Below are positions 1-10,698 of a stretch of DNA of 64,000 nucleotides, one piece after another. The notes under the pieces are model-generated. The model worked only from the letters and a program-made list of their open reading frames with translations. It had not been told where the DNA came from and made no database searches. This DNA is from Thinopyrum elongatum (taxonomy: Eukaryota > Streptophyta > Magnoliopsida > Poales > Poaceae), in the NCBI GenBank assembly GCA_011799875.1, contig CM022302.1:178552942-178616941 (forward strand), given 5' to 3'. Position 1 is the first letter of the stretch. Each line of letters opens with the position of its first letter. The position numbers and the translations under genes are program-made.

Positions 1-629
1 TTATGAAATTGGTTGCTAGTAAAAATGCTCCTATTGATCCTAATGATGTGTCTTTGTCCACTTTGATTGAGCAAAATAATGATCCCGTAGATGTGAATTT
101 TGTCTCGCGAAACAATTTTAATAGTAATGCTTATAGAGGTAATTTTAATCCTAGGTCGTTTCCAGGAAATTCCTCTAATAATTATGGAAATTCCTATGGT
201 AATTCTTACAATAATAATAATAATAATAGGATGCCCTCTGATCTTAAAAGTAATATTAAAAAATTTATCAATGCTCAAAAAGTTTTCAACACTACGATAG
301 AACAAAAATTGAGTAAACTTGATGATATGTCTAGGAGCATCGATAGAATTATTCATGATGTGGAAAATATTAAGACTAAAATTTTGCCACCCAAGATTGA
401 TATTAATGAATCAATTAAATCTTTATATGTCTTTATGGATGAAAGTAAGAAAAGAACCGCTATGCTTAGAGCTAAAAGAGAATTTTTAGAAAAAGCGATT
501 CCTCCCGGTTTGTTTCGTAGTAATGATGAAGAAGTTAAAATGATTGGTGTTTCTTCTATTGATTCCTTGTTTAGTAATGTTAAACTTGATGATAAGGGGA
601 TTGAAGAAGAGTCAACTTTAGTTAGAAGG
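1..629 (+). pseudogene. Athila-like Gypsy gag fragment (element Z, outermost layer)
   Basis: An open frame begins with ATG at 3 and runs to the insertion point of element A at 630; its apparent stop at 630-632 belongs to the A LTR. The protein has an Asn/Gly/Tyr-rich low-complexity stretch (about residues 38-76, with a run of Asn) and then a charged, probably helical segment (about residues 80-160). There is no zinc knuckle or protease motif. The composition resembles the C-terminal half of gag-like proteins of Triticeae Athila-lineage elements, such as the gag in element E of this window; that assignment is from family knowledge, not a search. The 5' part lies left of the window, and the 3' remainder should lie beyond element A, outside the window. 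The five bases before the A LTR (625-629, GAAGG) are the candidate target-site duplication. Confidence 0.6.
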
Positions 630-1119
630 TGAGGGTGTCCCGGACTAAGGGGTCCCCACGCTGTCGGCCTATCTCTCATGGGCCGGACAGGTGGGCCGCT
701 CTTGATCCGTCGTTGAAAGGCCGAGTTGTAGGCGACTCTGTGTTCTGGTAGGAAACCTCTGAAGCCTTGTAGTATCCTCCAAGTAAAGATAAGGGAGTCA
801 GTGTGTTAATCCCCTGATGGTAACCGACCATGTGTAACCCTAGGTACCCCTGGTGTTTATATAAACCAGAGGGTTTAGTCCGTAGAGGCTAGAACCATCA
901 TCCTACTCATCTAGGGTTTAGTTCATCAGATCTCGTGGTAGATCAACTCTGTAATCATCAGACAAACACATCAATACAATCAAGCAGGATGTAGGGTTTT
1001 ACCTCTTCGAGAGGGCCCGAACCTGGGTAAACACTGTCTCTACGCCCCTTGTTACCCATCGATCCAAGATCCACAACTCGGGCCCCCCTACTCGAGATCT
1101 GCCGATTTTGACACCGACA
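630..1119 (+). repeat. 5' LTR of element A
   Basis: This 490-bp LTR begins TGAGGGTGTCC and ends GACACCGACA, so it has TG...CA ends. The internal region starts directly after it with TTGGTGCTTTCATTGAGAG, the expected position of the primer-binding site; I could not assign the tRNA. A TATA box lies 238 bp from the LTR start. The matching 3' LTR is outside the window. Confidence 0.75.
858..865 (+). promoter_or_regulatory. TATA box in LTR of element A
   Basis: TATATAAA in the middle of the LTR, in the expected position for the retrotransposon's own promoter (U3/R boundary downstream). Confidence 0.5.
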
Positions 1120-1165
1120 TTGGTGCTTTCATTGAGAGTTCTGCTATGGGATCGTTAAAGGATCA

Positions 1166-2428
1166 ATGACTCGCTTGGTCATCGGCGATGGCATCCACGT
1201 TCGGGACGTCTTCATGCCCGGCCAGCTCTTCATGTTTGGCGGCATCGTCCTACACGCCAACTCGGCCGGTCACCTTGAGCAGATCGACAGCTTCGTCCCC
1301 AAGAAGGAAATCAGGTTTGGCAACCTAGAGTACGTCGTCGACGCCCGGGGCGATCTGATCTTTACTGGGTTCTCACCTTACCCGAGGAGCCCGAAAATCC
1401 TGAAGCTTCAACTTCAGACCTTCTTCCCGACCCCATCTCCGGGTTAGGATTTATCTCGGATCTGGCTTTGAGCTCAGGCCCGCCTTCAGCATCCAAGGAT
1501 CAGGGCTCAACCTTGGCCGAACGCGCCCCCTGTGCTGGCATATCGGAGGTTAACCCCGAAAGACGCCAGAAGATGAATTCGGCAGACCTCTCACTGTTAA
1601 ACGAGATGTTAGATCGGATCCGGACAATGAACATTACGGATGGCCCATCCTCATTCTATGATCGGATCAGACTTGAGGCAGGCCGCGGGGAATTTTACGT
1701 CCCACCCACCACCCACTTAGTAGCCACTATCGAAGATCTAACCGATATGCTGGACTATGCCTCCGAGGAGGCCGAGGAGACGGACGAGGATGTTGATGTC
1801 ATGACCTATACGGCCACCTACCCAACCACTCCTAGCACAGGAAAGTGGACCGCCACTTCCACCTACGACATCTACATGGTCGACACCCCCAAGGAGGACA
1901 GCGATGATCCCGCCAGGGAGTCATCCAAATGCCAACGCCAACGAAAGCGATCCAGGGGACGTGGAAAGGGAAGGGAAGACAACTTGAACACAGACACAAA
2001 ATGGCACCGGAGATGAGGCCGCTCCGGATAACATGGAGGAGCTCGGCGACAACGCCACCCGCGAACGGCACTTAGCTGCTCCTGAAGGCCATGATGACCA
2101 TGGTGATCCCGAGGACCACGGCGACCCCGAGGACCCCGGCGATTCCAAGGATAGCAACTACCTCCCTCTTTCCGAAGAAGAGGAAAGCCTTGGAGCCAAG
2201 GATTTCATCGTCCCCGAAGACTCGCTGGATCAGGAACGGTTCAAGCGGCAACTTATAGCCACCGCCCGAAGCTTGAAGAAGAAGCAGTTAAAAGCCGAAC
2301 AACATACCCTCAACGACATATGGACGAGGGTCCTAGCAGCCGAGGAGGGCTTCGGCAATCAACAGCAGGACCAAACCAAAAGCTACCCAAAACGGTGCCT
2401 GCTGCCACAGTTCGACGACGGCCCTTGA
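1166..2428 (+). pseudogene. N-terminal gag region of element A, frame-broken
   Basis: Three adjoining open pieces (1166-1447, 1468-2016, 2033-2428) lie in different frames with stops between them, so the gene is broken. The first piece begins MTRLVIGDGIHVRDVF and contains FGNLEYVVDARGDLIFTG, which I recognise as the N-terminal region of gag in Fatima-type elements. The third contains an acidic tandem repeat (GDPEDHGDPEDPGD) and then a basic helical segment. The frame is lost before 2634, where element B is inserted; the core gag domain resumes at 9708 on the far side of B. Confidence 0.6.
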
Positions 2429-2634
2429 GCCCATACCCCCCAGATACACTCAGGCCAACCAACTAGACCGCCCCCCTCGAGGACGTGATAGGATGACTGG
2501 AGAAACTGAAAATCCACTTGCACTCCCTCACCGGAGAGGCAAGGAGCCAAAATAGCTAGAAGATCCATATGACCTACGACACGACCTAACCGCCAGAGCA
2601 TGCCAAACAAGATCCATTTATGGATCTAGAGTGC
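2429..2634 (+). other. Decayed gag linker of element A before insertion B
   Basis: No open frame is kept. The stretch is ordinary element A internal sequence. It ends AGTGC at 2630-2634, the left copy of the target-site duplication of B (right copy AGGGC at 9703-9707, one mismatch). Confidence 0.5.
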
Positions 2635-4234
2635 TGATACGTCTCCAACGTATCTATAATTTGTTATTGTTCCATGCTATTATATTATATGTTTTGGATG
2701 TTTTATATGCATTAATATGCTATTTTATATTATTTTTTGGGACTAACCTATTAACCTAGAGCCCAGTGCCAGTTCCTGGTTTTCCTTGTTTCTGAGTTTC
2801 GCAGAAAAGGAATACCAAATGGAGTCCAAACGGAACGAAACCTTCGCGATGATTTTTCTTGGACCAGAAGACAACCAGGAGACTTGGAGATGAAGTCGGA
2901 GGAGCCACGAGGCGGCCACAAGGATGGAGGGCACGCCCAGGGGGTAGGGCGCGCCCCCCACCCTTGTGGGCCCCCCGTGACCCTCCTGACCTAATTCTTT
3001 CGCCTATATATTCCCAAATATCCCCAAACCACCAGAGGCATCCACAAAAACACTTTTCCACCGCCGCAACCTTCTGTACCCGTGAGATCCCATCTAGGGA
3101 CCTTTTCCGGCACCCTGCCGGAGGGGGATTCGATCACAGAGGGCTTCTACATCAACTCTATTGCCCTTCCGATGAAGCGTGAGTAGTTTACCACAGACCT
3201 ACGGGTCCATAGCTAGTAGCTAGATGGCTTTTTCTCTCTCTTTGATTCTCAATACCATGTTCTCCTCGATGTTCTTGGAGATCTATTCGATGTAATACTT
3301 TTTTGCGGTGTGTTTGCCGAGATCCGATGAATTGTGGATTTATGATCAGCTTATCTATGAATATTATTTGAATCTTCTCTGAATTCTTATATGCATGATT
3401 TGATATCTTTGTAATTCTCTTTGAACTATCGGTTTGGTTTGGCCAACTAGATTGGTTTTTCTTGCAATGGGAGAAGTGCTTAGCTTTGGGTTCAATCTTG
3501 CGGTGTCCTTTCCCAGTGATAGTAGGGGCAGCAAGGCACATATTGTATTGTTGCCATCGAGGATAAAAAGATGGGGTTTTCATCATATTGCTTGAGTTAA
3601 TTCCTCTACATTATGTCATCTTACTTAATGCGTTACTCCGTTCTTTATGAACTTAATACTCTAGATGCATGCTGGATAGCGGTCGATGTGTGGAGTAATA
3701 GTAGTAGATGCAGAATCGTTTCGGTCTACTTGACACGGACGTGATGCCTATATTCATGATCATTGCCTTAGATATCGTCATAACTTTGCGCTTTTCTATC
3801 AATTGCTCGACAGTAATTTGTTCACCCACCGTGTTATTTGCTATCTTGAGAGAAGCCTCTAGTGAAACCTATGGCCCAGGGGTCTATTTTCCATCATATA
3901 AGTTTATATTTTCCATCATATAAGTTTCCGATCTACTATTTTGCAATCTTTTACTTTCCGATCTATAAACCAAAAATACCAAAAATATTTACTTTATCAT
4001 TTATCTATCTCTATCAGATCTCACTTTTGCAAGTAACCGTGAAGGGATTGACAACCCCTTTATCGCGTTGGGTGCAAGTTGTTTGATTGTTTGTGCAGGT
4101 ATTCGGTGATTTGTGTGTTGTCTCCTACTGGATTGATACCTTGGTTCTCAAACTGAGGGAAATACTTATCTCTACTTTGCTGCATCACCCTTTCGTCTTC
4201 AAGGGAAAAACCAACGCAAGCTCAAGAAGTAGCA
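2635..4234 (+). repeat. 5' LTR of element B
   Basis: 1600 bp, starting TGATACGTCTCC and ending AAGTAGCA. A near-identical copy lies at 8101-9702. The terminal motif is common to many Triticeae Gypsy families. It contains a TATA box and a GC-rich segment (about 2930-2990) with GGGCGCGCCC-type inverted motifs just upstream of the TATA box. ORFs inside it are not genes. Confidence 0.9.
3005..3011 (+). promoter_or_regulatory. TATA box, 5' LTR of B
   Basis: TATATAT follows a GC-rich inverted-repeat region. The same box is at 8473-8479 in the 3' LTR. Confidence 0.5.
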
Positions 4235-4245
4235 GGAAGAATTTC

Positions 4246-4263
4246 TGGCGCCGTTGCCGGGGA
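4246..4263 (+). promoter_or_regulatory. Primer-binding site of B (tRNA-Asp type)
   Basis: TGGCGCCGTTGCCGGGGA, 11 bases inside the 5' LTR. It is complementary to the 3' end expected of plant tRNA-Asp. The same 18 bases occur in elements C and D. Confidence 0.8.
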
Positions 4264-4480
4264 GATATACGCCAAGTCAAGACATACCAAGTACCCGTCA
4301 TAAACTCTCATCTCTTGCATTACATTATTCGCCATTTGCCTCTCGTTTTCCTCTCCCCCACTTCTAAAACGATTTTCGAAAAGATTTGCCTTTTTATTCG
4401 CCCTTCTTCTGTTCGATCTTTTGTTTGCTTGTGTTACCATGTGCCTTCTTTTTGCTTGCATCTTCGCTTGCTAAAAGTTT

Positions 4481-5326
4481 ATGGATCCTCATCCACTTGC
4501 TAATATTTTTAAGAGATCCAATTTTGATGAACCTATTGCTAGTGAGTTGAGTGCACTAGATTATCATTATGAGGTTTTGCTTGAAATTCGTGAATCTGAA
4601 AATTGTGATGAAGTGTTGAATGAAGAAAATTATAAAGTGATTCACGATAGCTCCTTGAATGAAAAGCATGATTGCAATGATGTTATTAGAAATTCCATTA
4701 ATGTTAATTGTGTTAATGATATGCAAAACCCTAAGCGTGGGGATGCTAGTTTTGCTATGTCCACTACTTGTTGCAATGATCATAATTGGGGTGATTCTTC
4801 GTATGATCTTGAAAATTTATTTAAGCCCCATGATGAATATGAGATTGATAATAATGTTTGCAATAATATTGAAAGTGGGTTTAGAAGAGTGTCAACTTTA
4901 GATCTCACATATTTGGAGAATGTTCAATCTTATGAAATTTTTGATAAAAGTGGGTTTGGAGAGGTCATGACTTTAGTTAATGTTAATCCAACTATTTTGG
5001 AAGAGTGTCAACTTCGCATGCATGTGGATCGTGTTGAGAATATGTTATGTGATAGCTATATTGTTGAATTTGCTTATGATCCTACATGTAATTATTATGA
5101 GAGAGGAAAATATGGTTGTAGAAATTTTCATGTTACTAAATTACCTCTCTTCATGTTGAGATTGCTATCGTCTCTTTCTTCTTCCTTGCATATGCTAGTT
5201 TTTGCTTGCCTTGATAATTTGTTTGCTTATAAAATGCCTATGCATCGGAAGTATGTTAGACTTAGATGTGTTTGTCACATGTTTTATGATGCTCTATTTG
5301 TGCTTCAATTCTTCTCTTTTATGTGA
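4481..5326 (+). CDS. Uncharacterised retrotransposon ORF of element B
   Basis: An intact 281-codon ORF starting at the ATG at 4481 in MDPHPLANIF; no other ATG is nearer the PBS in this frame. It encodes no protein family I recognise. The N-terminal two thirds are acidic and Asn/Cys-rich (GDSSYDLENLF, NNVCNNIESGF). The C-terminal third contains CNYYERGKYGCRNFHVTKLP and then a hydrophobic Leu/Ser-rich stretch (about residues 221-248) that could be a membrane segment, and ends in a Cys/His-containing tail. The C-terminal half is closely matched by the ORF at 14546-15920 in element C, while the N-termini differ. This is the only coding capacity of B. It could be a divergent gag or an envelope-position relic; I cannot decide which. 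Confidence 0.6.
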   Translation: MDPHPLANIFKRSNFDEPIASELSALDYHYEVLLEIRESENCDEVLNEENYKVIHDSSLNEKHDCNDVIRNSINVNCVNDMQNPKRGDASFAMSTTCCNDHNWGDSSYDLENLFKPHDEYEIDNNVCNNIESGFRRVSTLDLTYLENVQSYEIFDKSGFGEVMTLVNVNPTILEECQLRMHVDRVENMLCDSYIVEFAYDPTCNYYERGKYGCRNFHVTKLPLFMLRLLSSLSSSLHMLVFACLDNLFAYKMPMHRKYVRLRCVCHMFYDALFVLQFFSFM

Positions 5327-6017
5327 GCATCATTGAAATTATCAATGCCTAGCTAAAAGGCTTTAAAGAAAAGCGCTTGTTGGGAGACAACCCAATATTT
5401 TTCCTTGCTGTTTTCCAATAAATAATTCATCTAGCCTCTGGTTAGATGTGTTTTTGTGTTTTAATTAGTGTTTGTGCCAAGTAAGACCTTTGGGATGGCT
5501 TACGGTGATAGTTGATTTGATCCTGTTGAAAACAGAAAGTTTTGCGTCCAGTCACAGAATTTTAATAATTCACTGGAGCGTTGAAAAACCCTGAATTTTT
5601 TACAAGAGATTTATATACAAATTTCCTCCGTTTTAATAATATTTAAGAATTTTTGGATTTACATAAGTATTGGAACAATTCGGATCTTCGAAGACTGTTC
5701 TGTTTTTGACAGATTCTGTTTTCTTTGTGTTGTTTGCTTATTTTGATGAATCTATGGATAGTATCGGGGGGTATGAACCATGGAAAAGTTGGAATACAGT
5801 AGATATTACACCAATATAAGTAAAGAATTAGTTCACAACAATACCAAAAGTGGTGATTTATTTTCTTATACTAACGGAGCTTATGAGATTTTCTGTTGAG
5901 TTTTGTGTTGTGAAGTTTTCAAGTTTTGGGTAAGGATTTGATGGACTATGGAATAAGGAGTGGCAAGAGCCTAAGTTTGGGGATGCCCAAGGTAATATTC
6001 AAGGACACCCAAGAGCC

Positions 6018-6049
6018 TAAGCTTGGGGATTCCCCGGAAGGCATCCCCT
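6018..6049 (+). promoter_or_regulatory. Internal polypurine-like motif with hairpin in B
   Basis: TAAGCTTGGGGATTCCCC is followed by GGAAGGCATCCCC, so GGGGAT can pair with ATCCCC. An equivalent structure is in C at 16640-16670. The function is not known; a second plus-strand priming site or an RNA signal are possibilities. Confidence 0.4.
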
Positions 6050-8085
6050 CTTTCGTCTTCGTCTATCGGTAACTTTACTTGAGGCTATATTTTTATTCAC
6101 CACATGATATGTGTTTTGCTTGGAGCGTCTTGTATGATTTGAGTCTTTGCTTTTTAGTTTGCCACAATCATCCTTGATATACACACCTTTTGAGAGGGAC
6201 ACACATGAATTGTGATTTATTAGAATACTCTTTGTGCTTCACTTATATCTTTTGAGCTAGGCAATTTTGCTCTAGTGCTTCACTTACATCTTTTTAGAGC
6301 ACGGCGGTGGTTTTATTTTATTGAAATTGTTGAACTATCATGCTTCACTTATATTATTTTGAGAATATATGAACAGCATGGTAATTTGCTTTGGTTATAA
6401 ATTTAGTCCTAATATGATAGGCATCCAAGAGGGATATAATAAAAACTTTCATATAAAGTGCATTGAATACTATGAGAAGTTTGATTCCTTATGATTGTTT
6501 TGAGATATAGAGATGGTAATATTAGAGTCATGCTAGTGAGTAATTGTGAATTTGAGAAATACTTGTGTTAAAGTTTGTGATTCCCGTAGCATGCACGTAT
6601 GGTGAACCGTTATGTGATGAAGTCGGAGCATGATTTATTTATTGATTGTCTTCCTTATGAGTGGCGGTCGGGGACGAGCGATGGTCTTTTCCTACCAATC
6701 TATCCCCCTAGGAGCATGCGCGTAGTACTTCGTTTCGATAACTAATAGAATTTTGCAATAAGTATGTGAGTTCTTTATGACTAATGTTGAGTCCATGGAT
6801 TATACACACTCTCACACTTCCACCATTGCTAGCCTCTCTAGTGCCGCGCAACTTTCGCCGGTACCTTACACCCACCATATACCTTCCTCAAAACAGCCAC
6901 CATACCTACCTATTATGGCATTTCCATAGCCATTCCTAGATATATTGCCATGCAACTTTCCACCGTTCCGTTTATTATGACACGTTCCATCATTGTCATA
7001 TTGCTTTGCATGATCATGTAGTTGACATCGTATTTGTGGCAAAGCCACCGTTCATAATTCTTTCATACATGTCACTCTTGATTCATTGCACATCCCGGTA
7101 CACCGCCGGAGGCATTCATATAGAGTCATATTTTGTTCTAAGTATCGAGTTGTAATTCTTGAGTTGTAAGTAAATAAAAGTGTGATGATCTTCATTATTA
7201 GAGCATTGTCCCATGTGAGGAAAGGATGATGGAGACTATGATTCCCCCACAAGTCGGGATGAGACTCCGGACAAAAAATTAAAAAAAGGCCAAAAAAATG
7301 AGAGAAAAGAGAGAACGGACAATGTTACTATCCTTTTACCACACTTGTGCTTCAAAGTAGCACCATGATCTTCATGATAGAGAGTCTACTATGTTGTCAC
7401 TTTCATATACTAGTGGGAATTTTTCATTATAAAACTTGGCTTGTATGTTCCAATGATGGGCTTCCTCAAATTGCCCTAGGTCTTCGTGAGCAAGCGAGTT
7501 GGATGCACACCCACTTAGTTTCCTTTTGAGCTTTCATAAACTTATAGCTCTAGTGCATCTGTTGCATGGCAATCCCTACTCACTCACATCGATATCTATT
7601 GATGGGCATCTCCATAGCCCGTTGATATGCCTAGTTGATGTGAGACTATCTCCCTCTTTTTGTCTTCTCCACAACCACCATATTCTATTCCACCTATAGT
7701 GCTATGTCCATGGCTCACGCTCATGTATTGCGTGAAAGTTGAAAAAGTTTGAGAACATCAAAAGTATGAAACAATTGCTTGGCTTGTCATCGGGGTTGTG
7801 CATGATTTAAATATTTTGTGTGATGAAGATGGAGCATAGCTAGACTATATGATTTTGTAGGGATAAGCTTTCTTTGGCCATGTTATTTTGAGAAGACATA
7901 ATTGCCTTGTTAGTATGCTTGAAGTATTATTGTTTTTATGTCAATATTAAACTTTTGTTTTGAATCTTATGGATCTGAACATTCATGCCACAATAAAGAA
8001 AATTACATGGATAAATATGTTAGGTAGCATTCCACATCAAAAATTCTGTTTTTATCATTTACCTACTCGAGGACGAGCAGGAATT

Positions 8086-8099
8086 AAGCTTGGGGATGC
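8086..8099 (+). promoter_or_regulatory. Polypurine tract of B
   Basis: AAGCTTGGGGATGC immediately before the 3' LTR start at 8101, the expected plus-strand primer. C has the same tract and flanking TTTACCTACTCGAGGAC. Confidence 0.65.
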
Positions 8100-8100
8100 T

Positions 8101-9702
8101 TGATACGTCTCCAACGTATCTATAATTTTTTATTGTTCCATGCTATTATGTTATCTGTTTTGGATGTTTTATATGCATTAATATGCTATTTTATATTATT
8201 TTTTGGGACTAACCTATTAACCTAGAGCCCAGTGCCAGTTCCTGTTTTTTCCTTGTTTTTGAGTTTCGCAGAAAAGGAATACCAAACGGAGTCCAAACGG
8301 AATGAAACCTTCGCGATGATTTTTATTGGACCAGAAGACAACCAGGAGACTTGGAGATGAAGTCGGAGGAGCCACGAGGCGGCCACAAGGACGGAGGGCG
8401 CGCCCAGGGGGGTAGGGCGCGCCCCCCACCCTTGTGGGCCCCCCGTGACCCTCCTGACCTAATTCTTTCGCCTATATATTCCCAAATATCCCCAAACCAA
8501 CAGAGGCATCCACAAAAACACTTTTCCACCGCCGCAACCTTCTGTACCCGTGAGATCCCATCTAGGGACCTTTTCCGGCACCCTGCCGTAGGGGGATTCG
8601 ATCACGGAGGGCTTCTACATCAACTCTATTGCCCTTCCGATGAAGTGTGAGTAGTTTACCACAGACCTACGGGTCCATAGCTAGTAGCTAGATGGCCTTT
8701 TCTCTCTCTTTGATTCTCAATACCATGTTCTCCTCGATGTTCTTGGAGATCTATTCGATGTAATACTTTTTTGCGGTGTGTTTACCGAGATCCGATGAAT
8801 TGTGGATTTATGATTAGCTTATCTATGAATATTATTTGAATCTTCTCTGAATTCTTATATGCATGATTTGATATCTTTGTATTTCTCTTCGAACTATCGG
8901 TTTGGTTTGGCCAACTAGATTGGTTTTTCTTGCATTGGGAGAAGTGCTTAGCTTTGGGTTCAATCTTGCGGTGTCCTTTCCCAGTGACAGTAGGGGCAGC
9001 AAGGCACGTATTGTATTGTTGCCATCAAGGATAAAAAGATGGGGTTTTCATCATATTGCTTGAGTTAATTCCTCTACATCATGTCATCTTACTTAATGCG
9101 TTACTCCGTTCTTTATGAACTTAATACTCTAGATGCATGCTGGATAGCGGTCGATGTGTGGAGTAATAGTAGTAGATACAGAATCGTTTTGGTCTACTTG
9201 ACACGGATGTGATGCCTATATTCATGATCATTGCCTTAGATATCGTCATAACTTTGTGCTTTTCTATCAATTGCTCGGCAGTAATTTGTTCACCCACCGT
9301 GCTATTTGCTATCTTGAGAGAAGCCTCTAGTGAAACCTATGGCCCCCGGGTCTATTTTCCATCATATAAGTTTCTATTTTCCATCATATAAGTTTTCGAT
9401 CTACTATTTTGCAATCTTTTACATTCCGATCTATAAACCAAAAATACCAAAAATATTTACTTTATCATTTATCTATCTCTATCAGATCTCACTTTTGCAA
9501 GTAACCGTGAAGGGATTGACAACCCCTTTATCGCATTGGGTGCAAGTTGTTTGATTGTTTGTGCAGGTATTCGGTGATTTGTGCGTTGTCTCCTACTGGA
9601 TTGATACCTTGGTTCTCAAACTATGGAAAATACTTATCTCTACTTTGCTGCATCACCCTTTCCTCTTCAAGGGAAAAACCAACGCAAGCTCAAGAAGTAG
9701 CA
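8101..9702 (+). repeat. 3' LTR of element B
   Basis: 1602 bp, colinear with 2635-4234 with scattered substitutions. It ends AAGTAGCA at 9702 and is followed by AGGGC, the right copy of the duplication. Confidence 0.9.
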
Positions 9703-9707
9703 AGGGC

Positions 9708-10698
9708 ACACTCCCGCTGGACGGGACGGATACCAAGCTTGGCGCGACAGAAATGACAGAGCCCGGGAGCAGCACCATGCTCGGATGACAAACGATCTCC
9801 AGCATGACGTGGCCCGGGTCAGGGGTGACGCATACCCAATGTGTTTCACTAACAAGGTGATGTAGCACCAGTTCCCTGAAGGGTTTCAACCCGTAAACAT
9901 CAAACAATATGATGGGACAACAGACCCAGCCGTGTGGATCGAAGACTTCCTCCTCCACATTCATATGGCCCGAGGAGACGACCTCCATGCCATTAAATAT
10001 TTACCACTAAAGCTTAAAGGACCGGCTAGGCACTTGTTGAACAGCCTCCTCGAAAACTCCATTGGGAGCTGGGAAGAGCTCGAGGATGCCTTCCGAGCTA
10101 ACTTTCAACGCACCTATGTTTGGCCCCTGGATGCCGATGACTTGAGACACGTTGTTTAATAGCCCGACGAGTCATCCCGGCAATTTTGGAATTGGTTTTT
10201 GACCAAAAAGAACCAGATCATCGACTGTCCAGATGCTGAGGCAATAGCCGCTTTCAGGCACAGCATTCGGGACAAATGGCTCGCTCGCCAGCTCGGCCAA
10301 GATAACCGAAAACAATGTCGGCCCTCAACTCTCTCATGACCCGCTTTTGCATAGGCGAGGACAGTTGGTTAGCTCGTAGAAACAACCACCCGGACGAAGC
10401 CGACACCTCAGAAGTCCAGGACGGGAACAGGAAACCATGGCTCAACAAGAACAAGCGCCGGCACAACGGCGGTGAAGCCGATGATACGGCAGTAAATGCC
10501 GGATTCAGCAACTCAAGAAGCCCTCTAAAGGGAACCGGGACGGCCCGACCGTGTTGGACAAGATTCTGGATAGACCCTGCCAGATTCACGGCACCTCAGA
10601 CAAGCCCGCCAACCATAACTGTTGGGTGATTAAACAGGCCAGCAAGCTTACAGCCGAGGAGCAAGGCAAGGGTCCTCGTAGCAAGGACGATGACTAAC
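9708..10698 (+). pseudogene. Core gag domain of element A, decayed
   Basis: Element A resumes after B. The longest open piece (9932-10159) contains WIEDFLLHIHMARGDD, then YLPLKLKGPARHLLNSL and SWEELEDAFRANFQRTY, a clear retrotransposon gag (Retrotrans_gag) core in the style of Tat/Fatima elements. A stop at about 10157 and several more follow; the downstream frames still read like gag (RQFWNWFLTKKNQIIDCPDA). There is no zinc knuckle or protease before the sequence is cut at 10699 by LTR J. CTAAC at 10694-10698 is the candidate left target-site duplication of J. Confidence 0.7.

Larger units (their letters stand above)
5327..8100 (+). other. Non-coding interior of element B
   Basis: No ORF longer than about 66 codons looks genuine here. 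The stretch contains two polypurine-tract-like motifs (AGTTTGGGGATGCC near 5974 and AAGCTTGGGGATTCC near 6019). The second can fold with the following GGCATCCCC (to 6049). Further right there are imperfect repeats of TGCTTCACTTATAT (6235-6360). The terminal polypurine tract AAGCTTGGGGATGC at 8086-8099 abuts the 3' LTR. Confidence 0.6.
2635..9702 (+). mobile_element. Complete non-autonomous Gypsy element B (Athila-type PBS)
   Basis: This 7068-bp element has LTRs at 2635-4234 and 8101-9702 and a five-base target-site duplication with one mismatch (AGTGC left, AGGGC right). The PBS at 4246-4263 matches the 3' end expected of plant tRNA-Asp, the primer used by Athila-lineage elements. The interior is only 3.87 kb and encodes one uncharacterised 281-residue ORF. 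There is no gag zinc finger, protease, reverse transcriptase or integrase, so movement would need enzymes supplied in trans (inference). The LTRs differ by a few percent by eye, so the insertion is not recent. The related element C is inserted further right. Confidence 0.85.
630..10698 (+). mobile_element. Gypsy LTR retrotransposon A (Tat/Fatima-like), interrupted and truncated
   Basis: The element is seen in two pieces, 630-2634 and 9703-10698, separated by element B, and is cut again at 10699 by the minus-strand LTR J. The left piece holds the 5' LTR and the N-terminal part of a decayed gag; the right piece holds the core gag domain. Pol and the 3' LTR are not in the window. The LTR start (TGAGGGTGTCC) and the N-terminal gag type resemble the abundant Triticeae Fatima-type elements; the name is from memory and unverified. 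Everything to the right in this window sits directly or indirectly inside A. Confidence 0.7.

Noticed and set aside
2756..3182. ORFs of about 100 codons around the B LTR promoter, repeated at 8217-8650
   Set aside because: Non-coding LTR sequence; the ORFs on both strands arise from the GC-rich inverted region upstream of the TATA box.
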